A DNA stretch of 64,000 nt from Halobacteriovoraceae bacterium (lineage in GTDB: Bacteria; Bdellovibrionota; Bacteriovoracia; Bacteriovoracales; Bacteriovoracaceae). Made by a program: the position numbers and the translations under genes. A model generated the notes under the pieces. The model was given only the letters and a program-made list of their open reading frames with translations. It was not told the DNA's origin and ran no database searches. The stretch covers positions 108,952 to 172,951 of the forward strand of contig PASP01000020.1 of assembly GCA_002712005.1 (NCBI GenBank), in the 5' to 3' direction. This document shows positions 23,361 through 32,270 of the stretch, piece after piece; the stretch's first letter is position 1; every line of letters starts with the position of its first letter.

Positions 23361-25829
23361 ATGTCAGATAATAATGAAAATACAACACCTTCAAATGTAG
23401 CACCCGTTTTCATCCAAGATGAAATGAGAAATTGTTTTCTCGATTACGCTATGTCTGTAATTATTAGCCGTGCTCTACCAGATGTTAGAGATGGATTAAA
23501 GCCCGTGCATAGAAGAGCTCTCTATGCCATGCACTCTCTAGGAAATTACCATAATAAACCATTTTTAAAATCTGCAAGGGTTGTGGGTGATGTAATTGGT
23601 AAGTACCACCCACATGGTGATTCGGCTGTTTATAATACTATTGTTCGTTTGGCACAAGATTTCTCTATGAGATATCAGCTTGTTGATGGTCAAGGTAACT
23701 TCGGTTCAATTGATGGTGATAGTGCAGCTGCAATGAGGTACACCGAAATCAGGATGAAGAAATTAGCAGAGGAAATGCTAAAAGATCTTGATAAAGAGAC
23801 CGTAGAATGGAAACCCAATTACGATGACTCACTAAAAGAACCATCAGTTCTTCCTACTAAAGTTCCTAACTTACTTATTAACGGATCTGCTGGGATTGCT
23901 GTTGGTATGGCGACAAATATTCCTCCACATAACCTAACAGAAGTTATGAAAGGACTTCTTCTTCTACTCGAAAATAGAGAAAGTACCATTGATGATTTAA
24001 TGAAGGTTATTCCAGGCCCTGATTTTCCAACAGCGGGAACAATTCACGGAACGGAAGGAATAAAGTCTGCATATCATACTGGTAAAGGTGTTCTTCAAAT
24101 TCGAGCCAAAACAGATATTGAAATGTTTGGAAGAAGTGGAGATAGAGAAAGAATTGTAGTTACGGAACTTCCCTATCAAGTTAACAAAGCGAAGTTAATT
24201 GAAAAAATTGCAGATCTTGTAAATGCAAAACAAATAGAAGGAATCTCTGATATTAGAGATGAGTCCTCTAGAGAAGGGATTAGAGTTGTTCTTGATTTAA
24301 AACGTGGTGAAATCGGATCTGTAATTCTTAATAGACTCTATAAGCAGACACAGCTTCAAACTTCGTTTGGAATTATTTTTCTAAGTATCTCTAATGGTAC
24401 TCCTAAGGTTATGAATCTTAAGGAACAACTTCTAGCTTTTGTTGATCACAGAAGAGAAGTGATCATCAGAAGAACTGTTTTTGAACTGAAGAAAGCTAAG
24501 GAAAAAGCTCATATCCTACTTGGATTAAAAACAGCTGTAGAAAATATTGATGAAATAGTTGAACTCATTAAAAAATCGGAAGGACCAGCTCAAGCAAAAG
24601 CGAGCTTAATGAGTAACTACAGTTTATCTGAAATTCAGTCTCAAGCAATTTTAGATATGAGACTTCAGAGATTAACCGGTCTTGAACGAGATAAAATTAT
24701 TGCTGATTACGAAGCAATTATGAAAGAAATTGCTCGTTTAGAAGGAATTCTCAATAGTGAAGAACAAATTAGAGGAATCATCAAAGGCGAATTTGAAGAA
24801 ATTCTTGAAACTTACGGTGATGAGAGAAGAACAGATATCGTTGCAAAAGCTGATGAGATTCAATTAGAAGATTTAGTAAAAGAAGAAGACGTTATCGTTA
24901 CTATTACCCATAAGGGTTATATTAAAAGAATGGCCATGGACACCTACAAAACTCAGAAAAGAGGGGGAACAGGTGTTAAGGGTGCTAATAGTAGTGACGA
25001 AGATTTCTTTACCAATATTTTTACGGCCAATACGCACTCAACATTATTCTTCTTCACTAATAAAGGTAAGGTCTTCTCTAAAAAGGTTTACACTATTCCA
25101 GAAGGAACTCGTACGAATAAAGGACGAAATATTGCCAACCTTATTCAGGTTCCTCCAGGTGAGAAAGTTAAAGAGATTATTTGTATTCCAGATGAAAATG
25201 ATATTGATGGTAAGTACCTTTTATTTGCTACAGAACGTGGATTAGTAAAGAAAACTGATCTGGCTGAATATAAGAATGTGAAACAAAGTGGATTGAAAGG
25301 GATTAAAATTCTTGATGGTGATAATCTACTCAACGTTCGAGTAACAACTGGCGAGCATGACGTACTTCTCTGTTCTACCTCAGGTAAAATAATTCGTTTC
25401 TCTGAGGAAGATTGCAGATCTATGGGTCGTGTATCTCAAGGGGTAAAAGGAATTACAATTGATGAAGAAGAAAGAATCATCGGTATGGAAATTATAGATG
25501 ATAATATGGAGATTTTATCTGTAACTGAAAATGGTTATGGAAAAAGAACTCAGGCTTCACAATACAGAAAACAATCTCGTGGTGGTAAAGGAATTCTTGC
25601 TATGAGATTAACAGATAAGAATGGTGAAATTACGGCCATCAAACCTGTTAAAGAAGATGAAGACTTGATGATTATCACAGATAAAGGTCAAGTTATTAGG
25701 ACTATGATCTCTGGAATTAGTCTAATGGGTCGTGCAACTCAAGGTGTACGAATTATTAGATTGAAAGATGGAGAAAAGGTAGTTGCAGTTGAAAGTATTG
25801 TTGAAGACGACGACGAAAGCGAAGAGTAA
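23361..25829 (+). CDS. gyrA: DNA gyrase subunit A
   Basis: 822 residues. It starts with the breakage-reunion domain ([19 protein letters not shown]). The catalytic Tyr is Y127 in [10 protein letters not shown]. The C-terminal beta-pinwheel carries the GyrA box QKRGGTG (about 532-538), needed to wrap DNA and so separating gyrase from topoisomerase IV. In the quinolone region [11 protein letters not shown]88 matches E. coli Ser83 but N92 replaces Asp87. The acidic tail ends EDDDESEE. Its transcription terminator lies within the next gene. Confidence 0.98.
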   Translation: MSDNNENTTPSNVAPVFIQDEMRNCFLDYAMSVIISRALPDVRDGLKPVHRRALYAMHSLGNYHNKPFLKSARVVGDVIGKYHPHGDSAVYNTIVRLAQDFSMRYQLVDGQGNFGSIDGDSAAAMRYTEIRMKKLAEEMLKDLDKETVEWKPNYDDSLKEPSVLPTKVPNLLINGSAGIAVGMATNIPPHNLTEVMKGLLLLLENRESTIDDLMKVIPGPDFPTAGTIHGTEGIKSAYHTGKGVLQIRAKTDIEMFGRSGDRERIVVTELPYQVNKAKLIEKIADLVNAKQIEGISDIRDESSREGIRVVLDLKRGEIGSVILNRLYKQTQLQTSFGIIFLSISNGTPKVMNLKEQLLAFVDHRREVIIRRTVFELKKAKEKAHILLGLKTAVENIDEIVELIKKSEGPAQAKASLMSNYSLSEIQSQAILDMRLQRLTGLERDKIIADYEAIMKEIARLEGILNSEEQIRGIIKGEFEEILETYGDERRTDIVAKADEIQLEDLVKEEDVIVTITHKGYIKRMAMDTYKTQKRGGTGVKGANSSDEDFFTNIFTANTHSTLFFFTNKGKVFSKKVYTIPEGTRTNKGRNIANLIQVPPGEKVKEIICIPDENDIDGKYLLFATERGLVKKTDLAEYKNVKQSGLKGIKILDGDNLLNVRVTTGEHDVLLCSTSGKIIRFSEEDCRSMGRVSQGVKGITIDEEERIIGMEIIDDNMEILSVTENGYGKRTQASQYRKQSRGGKGILAMRLTDKNGEITAIKPVKEDEDLMIITDKGQVIRTMISGISLMGRATQGVRIIRLKDGEKVVAVESIVEDDDESEE

Positions 25830-25833
25830 TTTA

Positions 25834-26613
25834 ATGAAATTAGGGGCCCTCATTTTAATGGGGGCCCTTTTTTCATGTGACTTCACTCCCCCACTGAATA
25901 AAGAAATTCTAAAAGCTCAGAGCTATATCTCAAAGCAAGATTACCGTTCGGCCATAAAGAAATACCAAAAGATTTTAAAGAAGAATCCACCCAAAGACAT
26001 CCAAGTAAAAATAAATTATCAATTAGGAGATTTATACTCTATTTATCTGGCAGAGAATAAACAGTCCGTTAAATACTATAAAGAGATATCTAAGATTACA
26101 GATGATCCTTTGTGGCTAGTTAAAACACAGGAAAGATTAGGAGAAATTTATTTCACCTATTTGAAAGAATACAAGCTCTCTGAAAAGATTTATGAGAAAT
26201 TGAGTAATTTCAGACCGAGGCTTGCCAAGCAGGATTTCTATTCCTTTCGCTACGCTTTGAGTAGCTATGAAAATGATAATCCAATAAAGTCACTCGAACT
26301 TTTTAAAAATATTAAGAGAAATAGAAATCACGAATATCAAATAAAGTCTTATTATTACGAAGGATTAATCTATTTTGAATTAAAGAATTGGAAGCTTGCT
26401 GTCTCATCTTGGAATGAATACCTTAAACGAGAAACAAGAAAGGATAATATTGTGCAAACGAAGTTCTTAATGGCCAATGCATATGAAACCATGGAAGAGC
26501 TTAAAAAAGCCTATAATCTCTACTATTCGATTCTAGGTGAATATCCAAATACAGAAGTTATTCAAAATAGATTAAAGGCCATTTACGATCGTAGAGTGGC
26601 GAGGAAAAGATAG
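25834..26613 (+). CDS. TPR-repeat lipoprotein
   Basis: 259 residues from ATG at 25834, four bases after the gyrA stop. An earlier in-frame ATG inside gyrA lacks a signal sequence. Residues 1-15 are a lipoprotein signal (MKLGALILMGALFSC) with lipobox LFSC. The mature part consists of helical tetratricopeptide-like repeats (SKQDYRSAIKKYQKILKKNP, then AYNLYYSILGEYPNTEVI near the end). This is similar in outline to outer-membrane-associated BamD/YfiO-type TPR lipoproteins, but I cannot assign a specific function. A terminator hairpin for gyrA is encoded within its signal-peptide codons. Confidence 0.8.
   Translation: MKLGALILMGALFSCDFTPPLNKEILKAQSYISKQDYRSAIKKYQKILKKNPPKDIQVKINYQLGDLYSIYLAENKQSVKYYKEISKITDDPLWLVKTQERLGEIYFTYLKEYKLSEKIYEKLSNFRPRLAKQDFYSFRYALSSYENDNPIKSLELFKNIKRNRNHEYQIKSYYYEGLIYFELKNWKLAVSSWNEYLKRETRKDNIVQTKFLMANAYETMEELKKAYNLYYSILGEYPNTEVIQNRLKAIYDRRVARKR
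25842..25873 (+). terminator. gyrA terminator embedded in the lipoprotein signal peptide
   Basis: AGGGGCCCTCATT (25842-25854) and AATGGGGGCCCTT (25857-25869) can pair over their outer part, with two G-T wobbles, followed by a T-run to 25873. It starts 13 bases after gyrA ends and encodes GALILMGALF of the next protein. Confidence 0.75.
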
Positions 26614-26615
26614 TC

Positions 26616-26816
26616 ATGAAGATACCTAGTAATTGGTGGTCAGCAATGGGAATTGCAATGTCTATTCCCTCCACTATCTTTGTTATAGCTTGGTTTTCGA
26701 TGAAACTCGTTGAATGGGGATATCTTTCAAAGACATGGGGCGTTGTTTTATTTATAACAGTGATTATTAATAGTTTTGTCTTATTGGTGTGGAATGGAAT
26801 TAATAAAAAAAATTGA
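26616..26816 (+). CDS. Small two-helix protein, AtpZ/AtpQ-like
   Basis: 66 residues with two membrane helices (about 9-29 and 40-60). The N-terminal part SAMGIAMSIPSTIFVIAWF resembles the AtpZ/F0F1-associated family that often precedes atpI in bacterial atp loci, where it is thought to help cation supply or assembly. The position before an AtpI-like gene and atpB supports this. It follows the lipoprotein by 2 bases and its end overlaps the next gene by 23 bases. Sequence similarity alone is weak. Confidence 0.6.
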   Translation: MKIPSNWWSAMGIAMSIPSTIFVIAWFSMKLVEWGYLSKTWGVVLFITVIINSFVLLVWNGINKKN

Positions 26817-27168
26817 TCACAAATTATTTTGGCCAGTTTCGCTAATTGTAACTCTAGCCTTTTGCTTTCTAGCACAGGGAAGAGCAGAAATTTTTGTAAT
26901 TATTGGAGTTTATACAGCTACACTAATTAGTTTGTTTTTATTGATGTATATAATGCATGTGATCATTTTTGATCAGCAAGCTTTAAAAGAAAGAAAAGTA
27001 GATAAGGTGAAATTATTTCTCTATATGATGCTTCACATACTTTTTCTCTTTGGTTCTATAGGTTTAGGTGTACATTTCATGGGTAATAGGATAATAATTC
27101 CCGTATTAAATTATGTAGCACAAATTTTTGTATTAGCTTTTGGCTTACGCAAGAACTTAAAAAGTTAG
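26794..27168 (+). CDS. atpI: ATP synthase protein I-like membrane protein
   Basis: 124 residues from ATG at 26794 inside the end of the preceding gene, so translation is probably coupled; an ATG six codons earlier is possible. Four hydrophobic helices are visible (about 11-27, 32-57, 73-92, 98-117). Size, topology and place directly before atpB match AtpI, which helps assemble the c-ring. No diagnostic motif is seen, so the name rests mostly on context. Confidence 0.6.
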   Translation: MELIKKIDHKLFWPVSLIVTLAFCFLAQGRAEIFVIIGVYTATLISLFLLMYIMHVIIFDQQALKERKVDKVKLFLYMMLHILFLFGSIGLGVHFMGNRIIIPVLNYVAQIFVLAFGLRKNLKS

Positions 27169-27197
27169 GCAAAATAACCTAATTAAGGTGACTTATA

Positions 27198-27965
27198 ATG
27201 AGAAAACTAATTGTTTTGCTTCCCTTTCTTCTTACTACCTCTGCTCACGCTGAAGGTGGATTTACATGGTTAGGTGGAGTTGCTCACTCACTTCATATTC
27301 CAGCGCACACATTAACATTTGTTCTCGTTGGACTATTTATTTTAGCTGTAGGTCTTGTTTATAGATCAAAAATTTCTTCAGTTTCTAATATTGTAATCCC
27401 AGATTCCGGCGTTACATTGAGAAACTTTGTAGAGCTTTACGGAAACTTTATCTACGGACAATGCAAAAGTATCATTGGAGAAAAAGAAGGACCTAAGTAC
27501 TTTTCTTTCATTGCAACTACTTTTCTTATGATTTTAGTATGTAACCTAATCGGACTTATCCCAGGTTTCTTACCACCAACAGAATATTTATCTACAACAT
27601 TAGCATTAGGTGCTTTTGTATTCATTTATTACAATATTCAAGGTTGTAAAGAGCAAGGAACTTGGAATTATTTAAAGCACTTTGCTGGTCCACTTTGGTA
27701 TTTAGCATTTTTAATCTTTCCAATTGAAATCATTTCAAACTTTATTAGACCACTATCATTGGCCCTACGTTTGAGATCTAACATGATGGGTGACCACATT
27801 GTTCTTTCTCAATTCTCAAATCTTGCACCTTGGTTTGTTCCAATTGTGTTTATGATTTTAGGAATTTTAGTATCTTTAATTCAAGCATATGTTTTTACAG
27901 TTTTAACTATGGTTTATATCCAAATGGCGGTTGCTCATCACGATCATGATGAAGATCACCACTAA
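27198..27965 (+). CDS. atpB: ATP synthase F0 subunit a
   Basis: 255 residues. A signal-peptide-like leader (MRKLIVLLPFLLTTSAHAEG) precedes five to six membrane helices. The key region is RPLSLALRLRSNMMGDH (about 190-206), holding the stator Arg next to the c-ring; the usual Phe after RL is Arg here. The last helix has LIQAYVFTVLTMVYIQMA, with the conserved Gln, and the tail is His/Asp-rich. Subunit a forms the two ion half-channels. AAGGTGAC precedes the ATG. Located about 20 kb from the F1 genes on the other strand. Confidence 0.95.
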   Translation: MRKLIVLLPFLLTTSAHAEGGFTWLGGVAHSLHIPAHTLTFVLVGLFILAVGLVYRSKISSVSNIVIPDSGVTLRNFVELYGNFIYGQCKSIIGEKEGPKYFSFIATTFLMILVCNLIGLIPGFLPPTEYLSTTLALGAFVFIYYNIQGCKEQGTWNYLKHFAGPLWYLAFLIFPIEIISNFIRPLSLALRLRSNMMGDHIVLSQFSNLAPWFVPIVFMILGILVSLIQAYVFTVLTMVYIQMAVAHHDHDEDHH

Positions 27966-28005
27966 GATTTAAACTTTAACTTTTTAACCTAAAATGGAGA
28001 TGGTT

Positions 28006-28308
28006 ATGAAAAAATTTATCGTTGCTCTAGTTGCTCTTTTCGCTGCTTCTGCTGCTTTCGCTCAAGATGGTGGTATGACTACACTTATTCCTATGAATGA
28101 GTACACAAAAATTCCTATGTACTTCCTAGCTGTTGCTTTCGCTGCTTTCGCAGGTACACGTGCCCAATCTGCTGCTGCTTCTGTAGCTCTTGAAGGTATG
28201 GCTCGTAACCCAGCTGCTGCTGACAAGCTTTTCGTACCAATGATTCTTGGTCTTGCACTTATGGAATCACTTGTGATCTTTACACTTATCACAATCTTCC
28301 TAGTATAA
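28006..28308 (+). CDS. atpE: ATP synthase F0 subunit c
   Basis: 100 residues from ATG at 28006 (GGAG 6 bases upstream); an earlier ATG at 27994 has none. An apparent signal peptide (1-19, ending AFA-Q) precedes the two-helix hairpin. The loop is ARNP (66-69), and the ion-binding Glu is E87 in LALMESLVIF. The usual GxGxGxG of helix 1 is replaced by AxAxTxA (47-53) with an Arg at 52. Q54 and S88 align with Gln32 and Ser66 of Na+-binding c subunits, while Thr67 and Tyr70 are Leu and Phe. It ends the a/c operon just before a strong terminator. Confidence 0.95.
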   Translation: MKKFIVALVALFAASAAFAQDGGMTTLIPMNEYTKIPMYFLAVAFAAFAGTRAQSAAASVALEGMARNPAAADKLFVPMILGLALMESLVIFTLITIFLV

Positions 28309-28337
28309 TTTTATTTCAAAAATAAAATAGTACATAT

Positions 28338-28367
28338 AAGGGCTTCTTTAAGAAGCCCTTTTTTTTT
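28338..28367 (+). terminator. Intrinsic terminator after atpE
   Basis: AAGGGCTTCTT/AAGAAGCCCTT (28338-28360) is a near-perfect stem followed by a T-run to 28367, 29 bases after the atpE stop. Confidence 0.95.
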
Positions 28368-28402
28368 ATCTAATAACTCCACCATCCAAAAGGAGTTAAT
28401 AG

Positions 28403-28843
28403 ATGAAGAAAATTAAAAAATGGTACTCAGGTCAAACAACAAGAGCAGAATATATTAAGTACATGGTTGCTACTGCAATTTTGTTTTTAGTTAACTATGC
28501 ACTTTTTTTCTTATTGTTAAGTATGGAAAGCGCAAGTTTTCTTCAATTTACAGAGATACTATTTAATCCTTTCCTGGCTGCAATCTTGGCCGTCCCCCTC
28601 TTTATATTCTATTCAGGTCTCTATATAAGAAGAACTAGAAATATGATTAACTCTAGCAGTGAAACAGAAGTTTATCTTATGGCACTTTTGTGTTTTATAT
28701 TTAGTTTCTTACCAATTATTTCGACTGTATTTTTATTGGGATACTGTTTTCTACCAGAAGGTATTGATAAGAGCAGTATTTATAAGCAACATATAAAGCC
28801 AATTTTAAATAGCTTGAAAGTGAAAGTTTGCGAAATTAAATAA
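28403..28843 (+). CDS. Inner-membrane protein, DUF805-like
   Basis: 146 residues with about four membrane helices (20-41, 52-75, 92-110 and possibly one more). The N-terminus WYSGQTTRAEYIKYMVAT and the internal LYIRRTRNM resemble the DUF805 pattern (RxEYW near the start, RRxxD after helix 2), but the match is partial. AGGAG precedes the ATG. It stands between the atpE terminator and the UbiA-like gene, with an inverted repeat, AGAGATTTA/TAAATCTCT, at 28851-28870 following. Function unknown. Confidence 0.6.
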   Translation: MKKIKKWYSGQTTRAEYIKYMVATAILFLVNYALFFLLLSMESASFLQFTEILFNPFLAAILAVPLFIFYSGLYIRRTRNMINSSSETEVYLMALLCFIFSFLPIISTVFLLGYCFLPEGIDKSSIYKQHIKPILNSLKVKVCEIK

Positions 28844-28875
28844 ATTATAAAGAGATTTATTTAAATCTCTCATAG

Positions 28876-28901
28876 GTGTATCATTTTTCGAAATGATACA
28901 C
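28876..28901 (+). promoter_or_regulatory. UUCG-capped hairpin covering a start codon
   Basis: GTGTATCATTT (28876-28886), loop TTCG, AAATGATACAC (28891-28901): a perfect 11-bp stem whose 3' arm contains the ATG (28893) of the next gene. No Shine-Dalgarno is visible upstream. Confidence 0.7.
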
Positions 28902-29669
28902 TTATTTAAAATATTGAGAATAAAAGATTGGTTCTATCCTTGTATCGGTCTTATTCTTTTTGCCTATGTCGATGCATCTCACGCATCGCTTATTGAGGTA
29001 ATTAAAGCAGTCATAATCTGTTCGATTTATCTTAGTTACTTGGCCATCCATAATAATGCAACCGATATAGAAGAAGATAATTTAGAAAAAAATTATTTTA
29101 AGAAGAATAAAATTAAAAAGAGAACAATTCTCATACTTACCTATTCTACAGGTTTAATGTTTTTAGGATTAGGTATATATCACGATTTTTATCGTCCAAG
29201 CTTATTGGCCATAATTCTAAATACACTCTATTCGAATCGACCTATCCGGTTGAAGAGATTTCTGATTCCTTCATTGATAATTAATATTTACCTTTTCTTA
29301 TATATTTACTTAGTATCGATTTTCCTATTTGAAAAAAGAATAATGTGGGAAAACCTGAAAAACTGGCCATATATAATTATGGCCTACTTTGTATTGCAAT
29401 ATATTCATTTCTTAGAGCATAAAGAAGTGGAAGGGTTAAAAATAAATAAAGCAAATCATTATTCTATTCCATTACTTATCTCTCCTATTTATATATATCT
29501 TTTATTAAATCCGATTTACGGAATATTTGATTATATGATCATAGCTCTTTATCAAATCGGTATTTATTATGGATTAGAGAAATCGAAGGATTATACTCAA
29601 GCTAGAAAATATGGCAGAAATATAACTTCAGTAATGGGAGTCGTAATTGTTACGAAATCTTTCATTTAA
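28893..29669 (+). CDS. UbiA-family prenyltransferase-like membrane protein
   Basis: 258 residues with seven or more membrane helices. The start LFKILRIKDWFYP resembles UbiA proteins (LRPKQWxKN). The first Asp-rich motif appears as NNATDIEEDN (about 53-62), a form of NDxxDxExD, and YSNRPIRLKR (about 112-121) matches the YSxxPxxLKR segment. The second Asp motif is not clear. Such enzymes transfer prenyl or phosphoribosyl groups to lipid acceptors. The missing motif means catalysis is uncertain. Its end overlaps the GT-C-like gene by 23 bases. Start codon lies within a hairpin. Confidence 0.65.
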   Translation: MIHLFKILRIKDWFYPCIGLILFAYVDASHASLIEVIKAVIICSIYLSYLAIHNNATDIEEDNLEKNYFKKNKIKKRTILILTYSTGLMFLGLGIYHDFYRPSLLAIILNTLYSNRPIRLKRFLIPSLIINIYLFLYIYLVSIFLFEKRIMWENLKNWPYIIMAYFVLQYIHFLEHKEVEGLKINKANHYSIPLLISPIYIYLLLNPIYGIFDYMIIALYQIGIYYGLEKSKDYTQARKYGRNITSVMGVVIVTKSFI

Positions 29670-31068
29670 GATAATAAATGCATTACCCGGTATATTAATC
29701 ACTTTAGTCATCGGTATATTTTATATCAATAAAGGATATACAAGTTATGATGATACATTAACATTACACTTCGTAAAATTAAGTCATAGTGATAATCCAA
29801 TATGGCTTACAAAAGATCTACATACCCTACTTTATAACTTTTTACTTTATCTAATAGAATGGATTGTTCCTTTAGATTTAAGAAAAATTCATTTCATTAA
29901 TTTGATATTGAGTTTGGCTAGTGTTTTGGTTTTTTATGAAATAGCGAGAGATCAAATTACTAAAAGAGTAATATCAAATATTGTCACAGCTATTTATGGA
30001 GCTCTAGGAATTATTATTATTTATGGAGTACAAGGAAGATCCTATGCACTTTTTATTTTAATGAGTCTAATATCTACCTACTATCTTTTAAAATATAGTA
30101 AAGATGAGGGTAAATTAAATAAATACTTATTGAGCTCTGTAGCACTAATGTATTCCCACTTAATTGGTTCATTACTGGTATTCATTCAAATGATATGTTT
30201 ATTAGTGTTTGAGAAAATAGGATTTAGAAAGTTATTTAAAATATTATTTATATATGTACTAGCACTAGTGCCAATAGCTGCATTACTTTTATATTACTAC
30301 GATATTGGAAATCTTGGAGAAATATATAGTTGGGTTGAACAACCTAGTTTTTATAAGACGTATTCTTGGTTCAAAAAATTTTCATTAGATAATAAAATTA
30401 ATCTATATACACACCTAATAATGATAGGGACAAGTGGATTTCAGATTTTAAGATCAAAAAATGAAAGAGAGAAAACTTTAATAGTTTATTTATTTTCTTG
30501 GATGCTAATTCCACCAATAATACTTTACTTTAAGTCTATACTCTTATTTTCGGTTTATTTAACTAGAAGCTATTATTCATCAATAATCCCCTTCACTCTT
30601 TTAACTGGATATGGTGCTAATCTGATATATAAAAAAATGAAAAATAAAGTTTGGAAAACAATCCTTCTGTTAATGATGGGTTACTTATGTATTTCACAAG
30701 CTCATGAAAGTGGAAAAAGACCTCAAATATATAATTTAATCATTGATCAAGAAGTAATAAATACAAAAGATAGAAAAGAGATATATTACTATCCAAATAA
30801 TTTTGCACTTAATATAGCCGCACTTAAAGCGCCTCATTGTATTGGTAAAAAGTTTTATAATGAATGTTTAGAAAGTGAGAATATATTTTCTCTTGAAAAA
30901 TTAATGGAATTAAAGAAAAAAGAAACGATCTATATTTTTAAAGACGATAAGGATAAAAATAGAGAAATTGAAAAAATGATAAAGCAGGCTGAAGTTATTG
31001 AATATGATGATATTTCAAGACTGTATAAAATAAAATTAGGGCCCCAGAAGGAGCCCTATAAAAATTAG
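29647..31068 (+). CDS. GT-C-type membrane glycosyltransferase-like protein
   Basis: 473 residues starting with TTG at 29647, with GGGAG six bases upstream inside the previous gene. About ten membrane helices. The first loop has SYDD (about 33-36), the acidic pair typical of GT-C enzymes, followed by LHTLLYNFLLYLIEW, the family's HPPLYY-like segment. A soluble C-terminal part (about 360-473) follows. GT-C enzymes use polyprenyl-phosphate sugars, which makes a functional link with the upstream UbiA-like gene plausible. Its 3' end overlaps the convergent gene by four bases. Confidence 0.7.
   Translation: MLRNLSFKIINALPGILITLVIGIFYINKGYTSYDDTLTLHFVKLSHSDNPIWLTKDLHTLLYNFLLYLIEWIVPLDLRKIHFINLILSLASVLVFYEIARDQITKRVISNIVTAIYGALGIIIIYGVQGRSYALFILMSLISTYYLLKYSKDEGKLNKYLLSSVALMYSHLIGSLLVFIQMICLLVFEKIGFRKLFKILFIYVLALVPIAALLLYYYDIGNLGEIYSWVEQPSFYKTYSWFKKFSLDNKINLYTHLIMIGTSGFQILRSKNEREKTLIVYLFSWMLIPPIILYFKSILLFSVYLTRSYYSSIIPFTLLTGYGANLIYKKMKNKVWKTILLLMMGYLCISQAHESGKRPQIYNLIIDQEVINTKDRKEIYYYPNNFALNIAALKAPHCIGKKFYNECLESENIFSLEKLMELKKKETIYIFKDDKDKNREIEKMIKQAEVIEYDDISRLYKIKLGPQKEPYKN
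31037..31058 (-). terminator. Hairpin at the convergent 3' ends
   Basis: TAGGGC/GCCCTA stem (31037-31058) lies inside the last codons of the GT-C-like gene. In the minus direction it is followed by a T-rich tract (AATTTTATTTTAT), so it may end transcription of the Cys-rich gene. Confidence 0.55.
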
Positions 31069-32270
31069 AGTACTAAATCGACTTCGGTACTTTTACTTAA
31101 TTCTTGTTCTGAGTCTAAGTTCATAAATTTGTTTTTATAATCTAGAGAAATATCAACTTTAACTTTGAACTTTCTACCTCTTAGTTCTACTCCAAGTGCA
31201 TCAAGATCAACTCTTATTCTAGATTGGTTCGGCTTTTCAACAATTACGAATTCGTCTTCAGATAGTTCTTTATCAAGAAATACAATTTCTCTGCGAGGTC
31301 CATTATTTTCAATCTTTAAGCGGACACGTAATTTCTTAGGATGAAATACCTTACCAATTGAAAATGCAGTCAATTGCTGGTTAAGAGTTACATTGCGAAT
31401 TTCTCTTGAAACAGGTGATAATACACGTTCTTTATTAAAGAATTTAAAATTGATTTCTCCAGATACTACTGACTTGTTTGGTTTTTCAACAAGAGATAAA
31501 TCTTTAGAGTAAGAGATTAGTTTGTCTTGTGAAGAATAATCAGAAGCAGATACTTTCACTTCACCATCTTCAAATAAAGAGAAAACAAATGCTGAATCAG
31601 CTGTATTTGTAGCACCACTATATTTTACATCAATATTGGCAACGACAGGTTTTTCGAATTCATACGGTTCTTGGATTGTTTCGTTACAAGCATATGTTTC
31701 ATTTCTATATCTTGTAACATCGTTACAAACATATTCTTGATAAGGAACGTTAGAGCAAATATTCTCACCTGGAGTCGTATGGCAAGATTGTCTTGGTTCT
31801 TGATTACAAACTCTTTCTGTATAGGGAACATTGTTACAAACTTGACGAGGAGGTCCATCTTGGCAAATTCTTCTTGGGGGCTCTACTCTACATCGACCAT
31901 TTCTACAAATACGTTGTGGTCTAGTCATGTGGCAACGTTGAGAACCTGGTCTTGCACTACACTCTCTTCTATAACGAGTTTCGTTTCGACAAACTCTCTC
32001 ATAGCGAGTTTCACAAACATTACGTCCTGGCTCATACCGACACTCTCTACGGTGTCTTGTTTCGTAACCACACTCGCGATCTTGATAAGGAACTTTTCTT
32101 GTACAAGTTCTTTGGATTACACGCTCGCGAAATCTAGTTTCAGTTTTAAATGTCTTCAGTTTTAAAAAATCCTCAGCTTGACCATCAAATTGAATAACTT
32201 GTGAGTCAACTGCAAAAGTAAACTGAGAAATCAAAAATAAAATCAATGCACTCATAAAATGTTTCTTCAT
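31065..32270 (-). CDS. Secreted Arg/Cys-rich repeat protein
   Basis: 401 residues from ATG at 32270, where GGAG lies six bases upstream and a signal peptide follows (MKKHFMSALILFLISQFTFA). Longer forms read back into the neighbouring gene and lose the signal. Residues about 38-200 contain 16 cysteines spaced mostly 7-10 residues apart within Arg/Tyr/Pro-rich units (RRECRYEPGRNVCETRYERV, VPYTERVCNQEPRQSC). The C-terminal half (about 210-401) is cysteine-free and beta-rich. The pattern implies disulphide-linked repeats outside the cytoplasm. I recognise no family. It lies next to FecR-like and beta-barrel genes. Confidence 0.75.
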   Translation of the reverse strand: MKKHFMSALILFLISQFTFAVDSQVIQFDGQAEDFLKLKTFKTETRFRERVIQRTCTRKVPYQDRECGYETRHRRECRYEPGRNVCETRYERVCRNETRYRRECSARPGSQRCHMTRPQRICRNGRCRVEPPRRICQDGPPRQVCNNVPYTERVCNQEPRQSCHTTPGENICSNVPYQEYVCNDVTRYRNETYACNETIQEPYEFEKPVVANIDVKYSGATNTADSAFVFSLFEDGEVKVSASDYSSQDKLISYSKDLSLVEKPNKSVVSGEINFKFFNKERVLSPVSREIRNVTLNQQLTAFSIGKVFHPKKLRVRLKIENNGPRREIVFLDKELSEDEFVIVEKPNQSRIRVDLDALGVELRGRKFKVKVDISLDYKNKFMNLDSEQELSKSTEVDLVL

